A stretch of 64,000 bases of DNA from Prinsepia uniflora (GCA_032719365.1 CM064867.1:43859651-43923650), one strand, 5' to 3'. Shown: positions 1-11,093, counted from the stretch's first letter. The notes: generated from the letters alone by a model not told the origin. Translations and numbers: made by a program.

Positions 1-676
1 CAACACTAAGCTGACATGGTTCGACCGACGATCTCATCAAAGTCGAGACCACACGCCAACTCACCTTTCCGAACCATACACCCAAGGTAGGGTTCCACAA
101 TCACTAACTAGAGTTCCTCAGAACACAACTGCGAAAAGCAGTAAAATCAACAATCTGACCGACCCCGCGGTCCGACATCGTAAAGACGTCAATCTAATCC
201 TACCGTCAATCCAACTAGGATTCCCCGAATCCAGCTGCTAACTGCTAACTGCAGTAAATCCATCTAACTCAACCAAATCCGATTATCCAACTCAACAATA
301 TTCGACCATCCGATGATCACAATTCCCAACTAGTCGTCGGAACCAATCCTACGACATCGTGAAAGACGATCCCAACTAACCGTCTCACGATCAAAACGTT
401 AACGTACAGGTACGTCATCCCTTCCGTAGGGTCTCACACTGTCAACCCTGACAGAACTATGGCAACCCCGGCCTCAAATGCTGAACCAAGGCATGCCAAT
501 CCTACTAACTATCGTACCGGTACCCTAACTATCAGGTTGATAACGAACTGTAGCCCCTTGAGATATCACATCCTCGACCTGCATACATACTCCAAGATCT
601 CCGCGGTTGCTCGAATAGAGACAACCCCGCTCTCTAATAAGCATCCTACGAGCAATCCTATGCTCTGATACCACGT
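1..676 (-). pseudogene. Element D internal region, 5' part (degenerate)
   Basis: This is the first 676 bases of the internal region of a minus-strand LTR element whose remainder lies left of the window. A primer site and a complete LTR on its right place it. No gag start like the MPPRR start of elements A and B can be read, and no frame stays open for more than about 100 codons. On the minus strand it shares a short leader with elements E and F (a GATGTGAT-like word followed by TCAACCTGA), so it looks like the same kind of element with a decayed or missing gag. A large non-autonomous derivative is an alternative. Confidence 0.6.
662..673 (-). other. Primer binding site of element D
   Basis: The minus strand reads TGGTATCAGAGC, the 12-base complement of the 3' end of plant initiator tRNA-Met. 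Three bases separate it from the LTR edge at 677. This fixes the element's orientation and shows that the LTR to the right is the 5' LTR. Confidence 0.93.
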
Positions 677-1461
677 TGACAGGACCCATCCCAATCCCCC
701 CGGGATTAGTGCGGGATGACCCTGCTCCCGTCTGACACGAAGTGCCAGACAAGGGATATTTCCGACCTTTGCCCTCCCGGGCTATCAGAGTACGCCAGGA
801 TCCGAAGGAGGTATGTGATATCTCGGTCTCTGCTACAGTCCACATCCGATGTCAACCTGAAGGGCAGTCAAAACATTAAAAACTGTGAGTGGACAAAACA
901 AAAGTTTATAAAAACATTTCATAAGACATTTGTACCCTCCACTAAAAAGCATGCATGCATTCGAAAACCATTTATCCAAAACAAACCATATGTGGGACTA
1001 AGCCCAAAGCAGATATAAACCAAGGTCGAAAGGACCACAATAAAAACGACCATACGGGCCACTGCCCAAATCCATAAGGGACTCGGCCCCAAACCATAAA
1101 GAAACCAAGTACACGAGCCACTGCTCAAATCCTGTGCACACCTGTGCACACCACATATCATATATATATACATATAAGTCACACAACTAATCCTGTCACG
1201 GTATCCAAAGCTACGCGTGTGCTACCCGGGTCTCAATCCGAGTCATCTCAAAGTCAAGGTCAATGTCCGCAGACCACTGATCCTACTCGAGGTAATAGTA
1301 ACCATAGCCTTCTTGAGAGTAAGGAACCCAACTGGGGGGTGACTCCACTCAGTCGGTGCTCCGTGACTACTCCGGGGTCCACCCAGGCCAACGACCCTCC
1401 CCGGAGGAGATAATAGAAGTAAAGGAAGGTAGATGAACATATATATACATAACATAAACAA

Positions 1462-1945
1462 TCATGACCGGTTCCCCTGAACCGTCATGATCCATAATAT
1501 CCATAATCAGGTAACATGCCGGTTCTCATAAACCATCATGTACCGTAATAACATAACCGAGGTAACATGCCGGGTTCCCATAAACCGTCATGTACCGTAA
1601 TAACCAACAAGGGTTCATGCCGGTCCCCATAAACCGTCAAGAACCAGAATGACCTGACAAAGGTTCATGCCGGTTCCCATAAACCGTCAAGAACCAGAAT
1701 GACCTGACAAAGGTTCATGCCGGTTCCCATAAACCATCAAGAACCAGAATGACCTGACAAAGGTTCATGCCGATTCCCATAAACCGTCAAGAACCAGAAT
1801 GACCTGACAAAGGTTCATGCCGGTTCCCATAAACCATCAAGAACCAGAATGACCTGACAAAGGTTCATGCCAGTTCCCATAAACCGTCATGAACCGCAAT
1901 GACCTTTCCAGAGTTCATGCCGGTTCCCATAAACCGTCATGAACT
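1462..1945. repeat. 50-bp tandem repeat, about 10 units
   Basis: Units start near 1462, 1511, 1561, 1611, 1661, 1711, 1761, 1811, 1861 and 1911. Each unit is a near-hairpin: GTTCATGCCGGTT, a six-base loop, then AACCGTCATGAAC (13-base arms, one mismatch). Units between 1621 and 1860 are almost identical, which indicates recent homogenisation, while the outer units are diverged. The array lies inside the inverted-repeat cassette of LTR D. Confidence 0.93.
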
Positions 1946-2655
1946 TGGAAATCTATCTAGGGTCCCTGACCCGAAATCATAAACCGTAAAATAACTGGGT
2001 CTCGTGCCCGAACATATGACATCAGCTGGGCACCGTGCCCGAAATCTGGGGTCATATGCCCGAGACAAAACCAAATGGGTCTCATACCCGAGTTTATCCT
2101 TTTATAAATCCAAAGCCATTTCATTAAAACCAATAAAGAAATATAGACCCGTATAAGCACCGTATAAGGCCGAAACCTCGAAATACGTGCTTATACGTAA
2201 CCACATACAAATGCACCCATGGCATCATCAAACAAGTAATAAAACATATAATAAACATTTATGCATGCACCAATTTAGAAAACAAGGTCCACTCACAGAC
2301 CGTCCGAGCTGCCGCCTCGATTTGTGTGCCATACGGCTTCCCGAGTCGAACACCGTCACCGGGACTCCCAAACCTGTCCAAATCGTAATAGAAGGTTACT
2401 AACTACTTGATTAACCTCCTACCAAAGCCCCGTAATTTTCAGATATTTTTAACTATTTTTAATCCCGAACCTAAACCTTCCGATACCCCGAAACATATCG
2501 AGACGGTGTCCGATCGACACGAAACCAGTCCCAAAATGTTCGTTACATCGAATAGAAGATTTCCCGTGTTGAACACTTTCCCATATTCCCTGCCACGCGC
2601 CCTCACGCGCCGCCTGAAGTGGCTGCGCGTGGGCTTCACGCGCCAGCTACAGTAC

Positions 2656-3010
2656 CTGCTGACGTCATCGTTGACGTCAGCATGACGTCATCTGACAGCT
2701 GTCAGGTCTGACATGTCAGAATCTGACAGGTGCCACGTGTCATGCTCCCATTGGTCCACGTCACTATGTTGTCAGTGCCACGTGTCATCACGGCACTGGT
2801 CCACGTCAGTGACACGTGTCAGCCCCTGATTGGGCCACGTCACTGACATGTCAGTGCTGACTGGTCACTGACATGTCAGTGCTGACTGTGCACTGACATG
2901 TGACACGTGTCGCACTCCTATTGGCCCATTTTCTGACATGTCAGCTGACATTGTCAGATCTGACAATACTGATGTCATCCCTGACATGATGACGCCAGCA
3001 GGATGACGTC
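2656..3010 (-). promoter_or_regulatory. Palindrome array: TGACGTCA, CACGTG, TGACATGTCA, CCAAT
   Basis: About 350 bases are densely packed with TGACGTCA octamers (CRE/as-1-like), CACGTG G-box cores, TGACATGTCA palindromes and CCAAT boxes (seen as ATTGG on the plus strand near 2750, 2830 and 2920). The order repeats about every 70 bases: CCAAT, then ACGTG, then TGACATGTCA. These are known plant bZIP, bHLH and NF-Y site types; use by such factors here is inferred from the motifs only. Confidence 0.6.
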
Positions 3011-3625
3011 ACCTGTCATCCCCTACATCGGTCAGACCGGTCCGAACCGGTCTGGTCCGGTTTTTCTTGCAACTTGGACCGGCGTAACCGGTCCAAGTCT
3101 CCTTCTCCCTCATTTTCGGTCCGTTTGCTTCCATTCCAATTCCTAAATTCCTATTTCTTCATTTCCTATCTAACCCAATCAATTAAACAACCTAAAACCC
3201 TCAAAAATCCACGGTTCAATTTTGAACCTCACGGTTCAATTTTCCCGATTGCACCCAGGGCTACTCAGCCCTTCACCGCCGTCCAAACCACCCTCTACAC
3301 CTTCCTACAACCTCAATAAACTCATCCTAATCAACTAATAGCAACCATAATGTCTAAATCGAAAAATAGAAGAAAAATGGGTTTATCGGGCTTACCGGGT
3401 ACCCGCTCGGGTTTTGGGTTCCAGCCACCGTTCACGGTGGCCCTGGCCATGCAGGCCGGCCACCTCAACTCCCTCAACCTCCTGGTCTTCTGTCCTGGTC
3501 TTGGGTGCAATTTGGATGGGTTTGCACGGGAATGAGAGAAAATGGTCAGATCGGGTGGGTGTTTTGTGTGTTTGAAATGGAGAAATGAAAATGGATGGTC
3601 GATGCATGAATAGGTGTGGGTTGTT

Positions 3626-3659
3626 CAATGGATGGGTGACACTTGTCACTCATCCATTG
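3626..3659. promoter_or_regulatory. Promoter palindrome with a CCAAT box at each end (LTR D)
   Basis: A 34-bp inverted repeat has 16-bp arms (CAATGGATGGGTGACA on the left), a 2-base centre and one mismatch. Each end carries a CCAAT/ATTGG box. The equivalent palindrome lies between U3 modules and leader in most other LTRs here, so it is probably a core promoter-proximal element. Confidence 0.6.
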
Positions 3660-3739
3660 GGCCTCCCTTAAATATCTGGGCCCACTAGAGACAAACTGCA
3701 CTTTTTGTCTCATAAAACGTGTCGCCGGGAATAGTATCC

Positions 3740-4075
3740 CGAAACATTCGTGAACCGTAACTTCGCCGTCGAACGTCCGAATTCGACGTGCTGCCTGTCT
3801 ACGGATTCGTATCGTCCTTATCTACGTAACGTTCTTTGGCCCTCGGCCATCGGACCTCCCGGTCAAAAAGTCAACTTTTGACCTCCTATTCACCCAAATT
3901 ACCAAAATGCCCCTAAACTTCCGAACGTCATAACTTCCTCCTCGAATGTCGGAATTGAACGTGCCACCTGTCTATGAACTCGTGACGTCACGAACTACGT
4001 CACGGTCATCGGTCAAAGTCCATTTGACCGCCCGATTGAAAAGTCAACGTTTTGCCACCACTAGGGGCAAAACAG
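3740..4075 (-). promoter_or_regulatory. Duplicated U3 module with W-box-like repeats (LTR D)
   Basis: Two tandem modules (about 4075-3905 and 3883-3740) each contain TTGAC/GTCAA words followed by a block that on the sense strand runs GTGACGTAG ... GACAGGTGGCACGT ... AAGTTATG. At 3861-3883, GGTCAAAA and TTTTGACC form an 8-bp inverted repeat around AGTCAAC. TTGAC is the WRKY W-box core. The module recurs once or twice in every LTR here. Confidence 0.6.
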
Positions 4076-4180
4076 TCATTTCGCATCGTTCGTCCGATTT
4101 CTCCCAACTTATCACGGATTAGCCTCACTAATCGTGATTAGTCACTAATCTAATCATGGAATTTGGGACGGGTCGTTACA

Positions 4181-6518
4181 CCGGGTCCTCCTCCTCTATT
4201 TCCGTGTCAGGGTCTGGAGGGGTCAGTAAAATAAGGGTGAGTGGGCCAAAAATAACAGTTTAGAAATCAATTTAATAATAAAATAATCATAAGGTTTTAC
4301 CCCTCCGTTTTCAAAATCTTGCATGCAGTGAAAACATAATATTATAACCATAAAACTACAATAATAATCGAAAGGAGAAACTAACATATCAGTGCACTGT
4401 AAAACCCAACCCAAATGATGTCACGGTTCTAAGGCTACGCGTTGCCACTCAGGGTCTCACACCCGAGACTCTCTAGGTACATCAGCTCCCGGTATCCCGG
4501 TCACTGCCCGAGGTATATAAACATGCCTTCCTGAGAGTAAGCAGCCCAACGGGGGTCAACTCCACTCAGTCAGGGCCCCGTGACTACTCCAGGGTCCACC
4601 CAGGCCAACGACCCTCCCTGGAGGAGACAATATACACAGGTAGGAAAATACAGTACAATAAGAGTATAGTTTGCCCTGTGTCCCCCGGACATCCCAAACA
4701 AAATCCACATATAATCCAGACGGGTCTCATGCCCAAAACATTGTAATAGCATATATAAACAGTTCATAAGACTCATCGAAATCATAAGTGGAAATAGTAA
4801 AACAGTTTATGCATGCAAGCCTTTTATAAATCAAACAGCCCACTCACACTCGGTCCTTGCTGCTCAACGATCTCTAAAACCTGTATTTTTATACCTGAGG
4901 GTTACTTAAGGACGCTATAACATCAATACCAAGACCCTAAAACAGATCCGCCTCAAAATCGCATCCCGGGCACTATTCCCGGTGCTTCAAACCCCATTTT
5001 GACTAATATAACGATCTCCGATCTACACGAAACCACCTCCATTGGATCCGTATCGTCGAAACCTTGAAAATGGTACCGGCCCCACCAAAATCACTATTCA
5101 TACGCGCCCCCACGCGCATGGTCAACGCGTGGGTCAACGCTGCTACAGTACTGCTGACGTCAGCAATGACGTCATGCTGACGTCATCACTGACACTTGTC
5201 AGGTGACACGTGACATGTTCTGATTGGTCCCTGGTCTGACAACATCTGACAGGATGACGTCATCATGACGTCAGAAGTGACGTCAGCATGATGACGTCAT
5301 CATGCTACAGTACGGGTCATACCCGTTTGACTGGAACCGGGTCGCCGTCGACCCACGGCTTGACCCGATTCCACCGTACGATTCCGGCCACCATTTTCGA
5401 CGGGGTTCATCCCTATAGGGTCGTCTAGGTCTGTTCTATGGTTCTACAACCTCAAAATAGAAAGAAAACGGGAAGAAACTCACCAGTCCGTCACTGAAAC
5501 TCACGGCCAAAGTCCGATCGTCGTCTCCGTCGATCCACGCCGTCTCCGTCGTCCAAACTGGTTCCAATCAACTCGTATCTAACCCTAGGACATGTCTATA
5601 ACTAATTAATCGATTTCCTAGCATTAAAACACGTTGGTTCGAAACAGGGAAGAAAAACGGGGCTTTCGGGTTTTGGGTCTTACCGCTGCCGTGTCGCCGT
5701 CGCAGGCTTCGCCGTCGTCCAGTTACGCTCCTGGGGTCCTCACGGTGCAGACTGGAGCTTCCCCTGCGTCGAGGTGGTGTGGCTGTCACGGTTTGCTTCT
5801 TGGACCCGATTCCTCTGTGTTTCGGGTCTGAGTTTGCACGGGGTTTTCGGACGGGGAAAACGGGCCGGTAGTCGCCGGTGATGCACGGTGATGATGAGTA
5901 AATGATGGTGGTGCTGCTGGTGGTCACCTGGTGCGATGAGGGTGGCTGGTTTGATCGCCTGGTTTGAGAAAAAATGGAAGGAGATGCACGGGTTAGGGGG
6001 GGGGGCTGAATGTGTTTGTGTGTGTTTGAGAGAAAACAGGGAGGTGAGATCGTGCATGAAGCAGAAAAAGCAGAGGAAATGGATGGCTAGGATGCATTTG
6101 GGCAGAAGATCCAACGGCTGGGATCAAATGGAGGGAAAATTAAATGAATATAAAATGAAGGAATAGTGTAATGTTGCTTTATTGGAATAGTATGGGCTTG
6201 GATGGGTGACACTTGTCACCAATTCACTGGTTTGATTTAAACATTAGTTGGCACGGATTCCCATAATAAATTATTATTTTATTCCGTTGTTCTCGGTTCA
6301 TAAATTCCGCTAAAACGCTTCCTTGACCATAACTTATCCATACGAACTCCGATTTCGGCGTGCCGCCTGTCTACGGATTCGTGACGTCCCGACCTACGTC
6401 ATAGTCATGGGTCAAAGTCCAAATTGTTTCCCGGGTCAAAAGTCAAAGTTTCCCCCCCTTTAGGGGCAAAATAGTCTTTTTACATAAAATATTTTTATTC
6501 TCAGTTCGGGTCGTTACA
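4181..6518 (-). repeat. 3' LTR of element A (truncated, 2338 bp)
   Basis: It aligns base for base with 11375 onward in the 5' LTR. In sense it begins TGTAACGACCCGAAC at 6518. It contains one U3 module (about 6460-6330), the palindrome GGTGACA-CT-TGTCACC (6205-6220), donor-like sites with GT at 5683-5682 and 5482-5481, seven TGACGTCA octamers, and a cassette with 10-bp arms GTGAGTGGGC (4237-4246) and GCCCACTCAC (4838-4847). An acceptor-like CCTCCAG ends at 4214. The cassette, at about 611 bp, is the shortest of the set. Confidence 0.92.
5155..5299. promoter_or_regulatory. Seven TGACGTCA octamers in 145 bp
   Basis: Perfect octamers start at 5155, 5167, 5178, 5255, 5266, 5278 and 5292. The corresponding stretch of the 5' LTR (12343-12492) keeps six; its first has become TGACGACA. 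TGACGTCA is the CRE/as-1-type bZIP (TGA factor) site. The array lies between leader and cassette, so it would be downstream of the predicted start. Confidence 0.7.
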
Positions 6519-6533
6519 ACCTACCCACCTTAT
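6519..6533 (-). other. Polypurine tract of element A
   Basis: The sense strand reads AAGGTGGGTAGGT immediately before the TGTAAC start of the 3' LTR. It is interrupted by two T residues, unlike the cleaner tract of element B. This is the expected plus-strand priming site. Confidence 0.75.
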
Positions 6534-6553
6534 AGAAATTTCATCCTCGAAAT

Positions 6554-6904
6554 TTACTCAAACAAGTGTGGGTATTGCCCTCTCATCAATTCCATGGGTT
6601 CCCATGTCGCTTCCTCCACCTCGTGGTTCCGCCATAGCACCTTAACCAAAGAAATCGTCTTGTTCCTTAAGACCTTTTCCTTCCTATCCAGAATCTGCAC
6701 TGGCCGTTCCTCGAAGCTTAAATCTGTCATTAGTTCCAGTGGTTGTTCTGGCAGTGCATGAGAGTCATCCCGAAGATACTTCCGTAGCATAGATACATGG
6801 AATACGTCATGTACTCGGGAAAGCTCCGAAGGTAGTGCTAAACGGTAAGCCACTGGACCAATCCTCTCGACAATCTCATATGGCCCGATATAACGAGGAC
6901 TCAA
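6554..6904 (-). pseudogene. Element A integrase C-terminus and chromodomain-like tail
   Basis: About 116 residues follow the stop at codon 1356. They begin with the SPRYIGPYEIVERIG stretch of the integrase C-terminal region, continue through VHDVFHVSMLRKY, and end in a chromodomain-like segment (LVKVLWRNHEVEEATWEP ... YPHLF). This tail is typical of plant chromoviruses and is thought to guide integration to particular chromatin; the binding partner is not visible from sequence. The frame ends at 6554, 36 bases from the LTR. Confidence 0.85.
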
Positions 6905-6913
6905 TCTCCCACG

Positions 6914-8194
6914 TCATCCAAATAGGAGAATCCCTTTCCATGGCGATAACTTAAAAAAGACAAAGTCACCAACCTCGAACTCCAAATCTCGGATCCACCG
7001 ATCCGCATAGCTTTTCTGACGATCCTGGGCCGCCTTCAGTCTCTCCCGAATAACCCGAACTATCTCCTGGGTCATATCCATCAGATCCGGCCCCACTGCG
7101 GTTCTTTCTCCGATCTCCATCCAGCATACCGGTGTCCTACACTGTCGACCATACAGTGCCTCATAGGGTGCCATCCCTATACTCGCATGGTAGCTATTAT
7201 TGTAGGCAAACTCCATCAATGGCAATCGATCAGCCCACGAATCCTGGAATTGCAACACACAGGCTCTCATCATGTCCTCGAGAGTTTGTATTGTCCTTTC
7301 AAACTGTCCGTCGGTCTGTGGGTGGAATGCCGTACTGAAGTGCAATTTCGTACCCAAAGTAGTCTGTAGACTCCTCCAAAACCTGGATGTGAAACGCGGA
7401 TCCCGATCCGACTCGATCGACTCTGGGGTACCATGTAGTCGGATGATCTCATTAATGAATAGCTGGGCCAAACGGTTGAGCTTGTACGTCTCACGTACAG
7501 GCAGAAAATGCACTGATTTAGTCAACCGGTCCACTATTACCCAGACCCCATCAACTCCACTCCTTGTCTTCGGTAACTTGAAGACAAAGTCCATTGTAAT
7601 ATGATCCCACTTCCATTGCGGAATTGGAAGTGGCTGCATAGCCCCGTACGGCCGCTGCCGCTCTGCCTTGACCTGCTGACAGATCAAACATTTACTGACA
7701 AACTCAGCTATCTCCCTCTTCATCCCTGGCCACCAATAATAGTCCCGGAGAGTACGGTACATCTTTGTCCCTCCTGGATGCATAGCATAGGCCGAACTGT
7801 GGGCCTCATCTAAAATCTCTCTCCTCAATTCTGGTACCGCAGGTACACACAATCTCCCAAGCTTCACTAATGCTCCATCGCCCCTGACGGAGAAATCTTG
7901 TCTCTGTCCGGATTCAACCTCGTCCTTGTAGTCACAGAGTATCTGGTCCTGTAGTTGAGCCTCGATGATCCTGTCGACCAACACGGGTCGTACATGAAAA
8001 CTAGCCAACAAGGCTCCCTGATCGTCCATCCCTAACATCACTCCGCTCTTCCGGAGTTCCACTAGCAAAGGAAGGTATACCAATCTCAAATGCGCAACTG
8101 ATCCCGCCGACTTCCTACTAAGTGCATCGGCTACGACATTTGCCTTGCCAGGATGGTACTCGATGGTACAATCATAATCCTTCAACAATTCCAA
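6914..8194 (-). pseudogene. Element A RNase H end and integrase
   Basis: This open segment covers roughly residues 930-1355. It starts at the end of RNase H, then has the HHCC zinc-binding region (AYAMHPGGTKMY ... CLICQQVKAE, around residues 1060-1101) and the integrase core. The DDE triad is present: D1131 (TMDFVFKLP), D1192 (ESDRDPRF) and E1228 (QTDGQFER), with the normal 35-residue D-to-E spacing. It ends in the SH3-like region at a TGA (6916-6914) where element B has R. Confidence 0.9.
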
Positions 8195-8203
8195 CCATCT
8201 CCG

Positions 8204-9217
8204 CTATCTCATGTTGAGTTCCTTCTGAGTGAACAGATGTTTAAGACTCTGGTGATCGGTGAATATTCGGCATGTTACACCGAACAAATGATGTCTCCAG
8301 ATCTTTAGGGCATGAACCACCGCTGCCAATTCCAAATCATGAGTAGGGTAGTTCAACTCGTGCGTCTTCAGCTGCCGGGATGCGTAAGCAATCACTTTTC
8401 CATTCTGCATCAATACACAACCCAAGCCCTGCAGCGATGCATAACTATATACCACGAACTCTCCACTGCTATCTGGTAATGCAAGGACAGGTGCAGTGGT
8501 TAATCTGAACTTTAATTCCTGGAAACTCTGTTCACACTGATCGTCCCACACAAACTTCACCCCTTTCCGGGTTAAGCGAGTCAATGGTACGGCAATCTGG
8601 GAGAAACCCTCCACGAATCTCCGATAGTAGGCTGCTAACCCAACAAAACATCGCACTTCCGTCACCGTGGTCGGTCTTGCCCAATTTGTCACAGCCTCCG
8701 TTTTCTGAGGATCCACACTTATCCCCTCGGGTGATATAATGTGACCCAAGAATCCAATACTATTTAGCCAGAATTGACACTTGCTTAACTTAGCATACAG
8801 CTGCTCCTGTCGTAGTTTACCCAATACCATTCGTAAGTGCTCCTCATGAGCCCTGACACTCTTGGAATACACCAAGATGTCGTTGATAAACACGATCACA
8901 AATTTATCCATGTATGCTCGAAAAACCCGATTCATCAAGTCCATGAATGCAGCTGGTGCATTCGTCAGTCCGAAGGGCATCACCAAGAACTCATAATGCC
9001 CATACCTCGTTCAAAAAGCTATTTTCTGAACATCCCCCTCGGCTATTCTCAGTTGATGGTACCCCGACCTCAGATCTATCTTAGAGAAATATCGCGCCCC
9101 TCGTAACTGATCGAACAAATCATCGATCCTGGGTAGGGGATACTGATTCCTTACCGTAGCCTTGTTCAACTGCCGATAATCCACACATAACCGCAAACTA
9201 CCCTCCTTCTTTTTCAC
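8204..9217 (-). pseudogene. Element A reverse transcriptase and RNase H
   Basis: Two same-frame segments (9217-9011 and 8986-8204) are split by a TGA at 9013-9011 in place of the R of FRTRYGHYEF. RT motifs DYRQLNKATVRNQYPLPR, SKIDLRSGYHQ and VMPFGLTNAPAAFMDLMN are clear. The catalytic box reads VFINDILVY, so the first of the paired aspartates is N (a G-to-A change). In RNase H, VVYSYASLQG replaces VVFSDASLQG, losing the first catalytic D, while E (HDLELAAV) and D (FTDHQSL) remain. It ends at a TAG (8206-8204) where B has Q. Confidence 0.9.
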
Positions 9218-9235
9218 AAATAAGACCGGTGCTCC

Positions 9236-10210
9236 CTATGGTGATGTACTGGGTCGGATAAACCCTAGATCCACCAGTTCCTGTAATTGGATTTTCAATT
9301 CCAGTAGCTCTGCCGGTGCCATACGATACGGTGCTTGTGAAATCGGTCGAGTCACGGGGAGTAACTCGATCGTAAAGTCGATCTCCCTGGGTGGTGGTAA
9401 TCCACGTAAATACCCTGGAAAGACATCAGGAAATTCCCGCCCAATCGGAATATCCTCAATTCTCAAAGATTCATCCGTAGACTCTACCACATAAGCAAGA
9501 TAACCCTGACACCCCTTCTGTAAAAGTTTTGTAGCTGTGAGTGCAGATATTACCTTGGGTGATGCGTCTCCACACTCCCCCTGAAATATCACTTCCGGTA
9601 ATCCCGAACCTCTCAAAGTCAACCGCATGTTACTACAGTCGATGAGCGAATTGTACTCCGACAACCAATCAACTCCAAGTATCACATCGAAGTCGTGCAC
9701 ATTCATCAGAATTAAATCTGCCGGAAATTCGACTCCCTCAATCTCCACAGGACAAGCTCGTATCTCCTGGTTCACTTGGTAGGTCACACCCATCGGTGTC
9801 CCCACTCCCATCTCGTGCTCAAGTGCGGTCACCTCACGGCCCAACAGACTCGCACACCGCGGTGAAATAAAAGAATGAGTTGCCCCCGAATCCATCAATG
9901 CACGAACAACCATGCCATAAATATGTACAGTACCTGGTAACACTCCCGGAATGGATCTGGCCTGCTGCTGGGTAACAGCATAGACACGAGCCATAGACTC
10001 TGCAGGTCGTCCCCGTCCTCTAGCTCCTCGATCACGACCACGCACAACACCGCGTGACCGGCTGCTGTCAGTCTGAGATGCTGAGCTCTGTGTTTGCGTA
10101 GTACTGCCCCGAATCAGTGGACAATCAGAAGCATAGTGCCCCGGCTCACCACAAGCGAAGCATGTGACCTCCCTAGGTCGACCCGAGTATCCTCCCGGTG
10201 AGATGCTCAT
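9236..10210 (-). pseudogene. Element A CCHC knuckle, protease and start of RT
   Basis: This segment spans about residues 258-581. The knuckle CFACGEPGHYASDC (274-287) has the C-X2-C-X4-H-X4-C pattern of gag nucleocapsid. An arginine/glycine-rich linker follows, then a retroviral-type aspartic protease with the active-site triad DSG (D364, in ALMDSGATHSFIS). The DVFPGYLRGLPPPREIDF stretch leads into RT. It ends at a TAG (9238-9236) where B has the W of SPWGAPVLF. Confidence 0.92.
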
Positions 10211-10228
10211 CGGTGAGTACGACTGCTG

Positions 10229-10981
10229 CTAAGCTCCAGAACGCTGTCCAGACCGATGAGGACTCCTGAACTGACCAGAACGTCCTCGGCTGCCAGAAGA
10301 CGAAGATTCACCAGAATGTCCTCCCTTCGAGCCCCGACGGCCCGAGAATCCCAAATGCGGGCGATCACGTCGCCGTGTCTCCCCCTCAGCTCGCTGACGT
10401 GCCAGGATACTGTTCTCAACCCTGGTCGCCGCATCAGTCAGATCCCTCATGGAAGCAAAGGGCGTTGCAGTCACCATTGCCTGAATCTCAGGTCGCAGGC
10501 CCCACTCAAATCTGCGACATCGATCCTCCTCGGTGATCACGAAGTTCTCAGCAAAACGAGACAACATCAGGAAGGTCTCCTCGTACTCTGCTACAGTCTG
10601 ATCTCCCTGCCGGAGTTGCAGAAACTCCGCCTCACGGGCGTTACGGAACGACCGTGGATAGAACTGGTTGAGAAACCGCTCTCGAAAGGTCTCCCATGGA
10701 ATGGTGTGAACGGTCCAGCCGGCCAGGACAAGGTTGTGCCACCATCGATAAGCGCTCCCATCCAGTAGGAAGGTCGCCAGTACGACACGCTCCTCCGGTG
10801 GACAGTGCATGACCTCGAAAATCCTCTCCCAGCGGTCAATCCACTGGTGTGCTTCCTCGGGGTCGGTCCCCCCACTAAAATGCGTAGTACCCAGGCGCTG
10901 GGCCCGCTCAATGCTCGCAGTGTCTCCATTCCCTCCATTGCCCTCGTCAACACGTGCACGGGGTTCACGTCGGGGAGGCAT
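10229..10981 (-). pseudogene. Element A gag, N-terminal segment
   Basis: A 250-residue open stretch covers the retrotransposon gag domain (WIDRWERIFEVMHCP, VLATFLLDGSAYRWWHNL, FLNQFYPRSFRNAREAEF), which builds the particle. It ends at a TAG (10231-10229) in a run of CAG codons, just before the CCHC knuckle. An in-frame ATG two codons upstream exists, but MPPRR is preferred because B and G share it. A gag of about 250 residues before the knuckle is normal for this group. Confidence 0.9.
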
Positions 10982-11078
10982 ATCCAACTGTTAAGAGGCA
11001 AACAGGTTAAAAGACATCGAAAGCGACCATGTACAAAGTACAAACCGCTAACCTAGTACTCTGACTACTAATCCTAAT

Positions 11079-11090
11079 GCTCTGATACCA
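11079..11090 (-). other. Primer binding site of element A
   Basis: The minus strand reads TGGTATCAGAGC, complementary to initiator tRNA-Met, three bases from the LTR edge at 11094. Confidence 0.94.
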
Positions 11091-11093
11091 AGC

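Larger units (their letters stand above)
677..4180 (-). repeat. 5' LTR of element D (3504 bp)
   Basis: On the minus strand it begins TGTAACGACCCG at 4180 and ends GTCAACG at the primer site, with TG...CA termini. It matches the solo LTR at 49668-52871 along its whole length; the 300-bp excess equals six extra 50-bp repeats. In sense order it holds two U3 modules (4075-3740), a promoter palindrome (3659-3626), a donor-like CCGGTAAG (GT at 3395-3394), a palindrome array (3010-2656), and an inverted-repeat cassette with 12-bp perfect arms at 2287-2298 and 883-894. An acceptor-like CCCTTCAG|G follows at 857-858. Its outer edge abuts a truncated LTR of element A, so D inserted into A. The other copy of D's target duplication is outside the window. 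Confidence 0.9.
6554..10981 (-). pseudogene. gag-pol of element A, one frame with five stops
   Basis: From the ATG at 10981-10979 to the final stop at 6554-6556 the length is exactly 1476 codons, and every open segment lies in the same frame. Five internal stops break it: codon 251 (TAG), 582 (TAG), 657 (TGA), 926 (TAG) and 1356 (TGA). Element B has W, R, Q and R at the last four. The start follows alignment with the MPPRR start of B and the MPPKR start of G. Two catalytic positions are also changed: the RT box is FIND (N at 700) rather than FIDD, and the first RNase H aspartate is Y847. The copy is therefore dead both by stops and by active-site loss. Confidence 0.93.

Noticed and set aside
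662..673. tRNA gene fragments at TGGTATCAGAGC sites
   Set aside because: Only the 12-base primer complement is present at each LTR edge; no cloverleaf surrounds any of them.
1462..1945. Regular 50-bp repeats resembling a CRISPR array
   Set aside because: The whole 50-bp unit repeats with no unique spacers, and the context is a plant LTR.
3074..3535. Plus-strand open frames near 3074-3535 as host exons
   Set aside because: They lie in LTR D opposite to its sense direction, over the leader region, and have no recognised domain.
7132..7813. Several plus-strand open frames opposite integrase
   Set aside because: They are antisense shadows of the conserved integrase frame of element A and have no features of their own.
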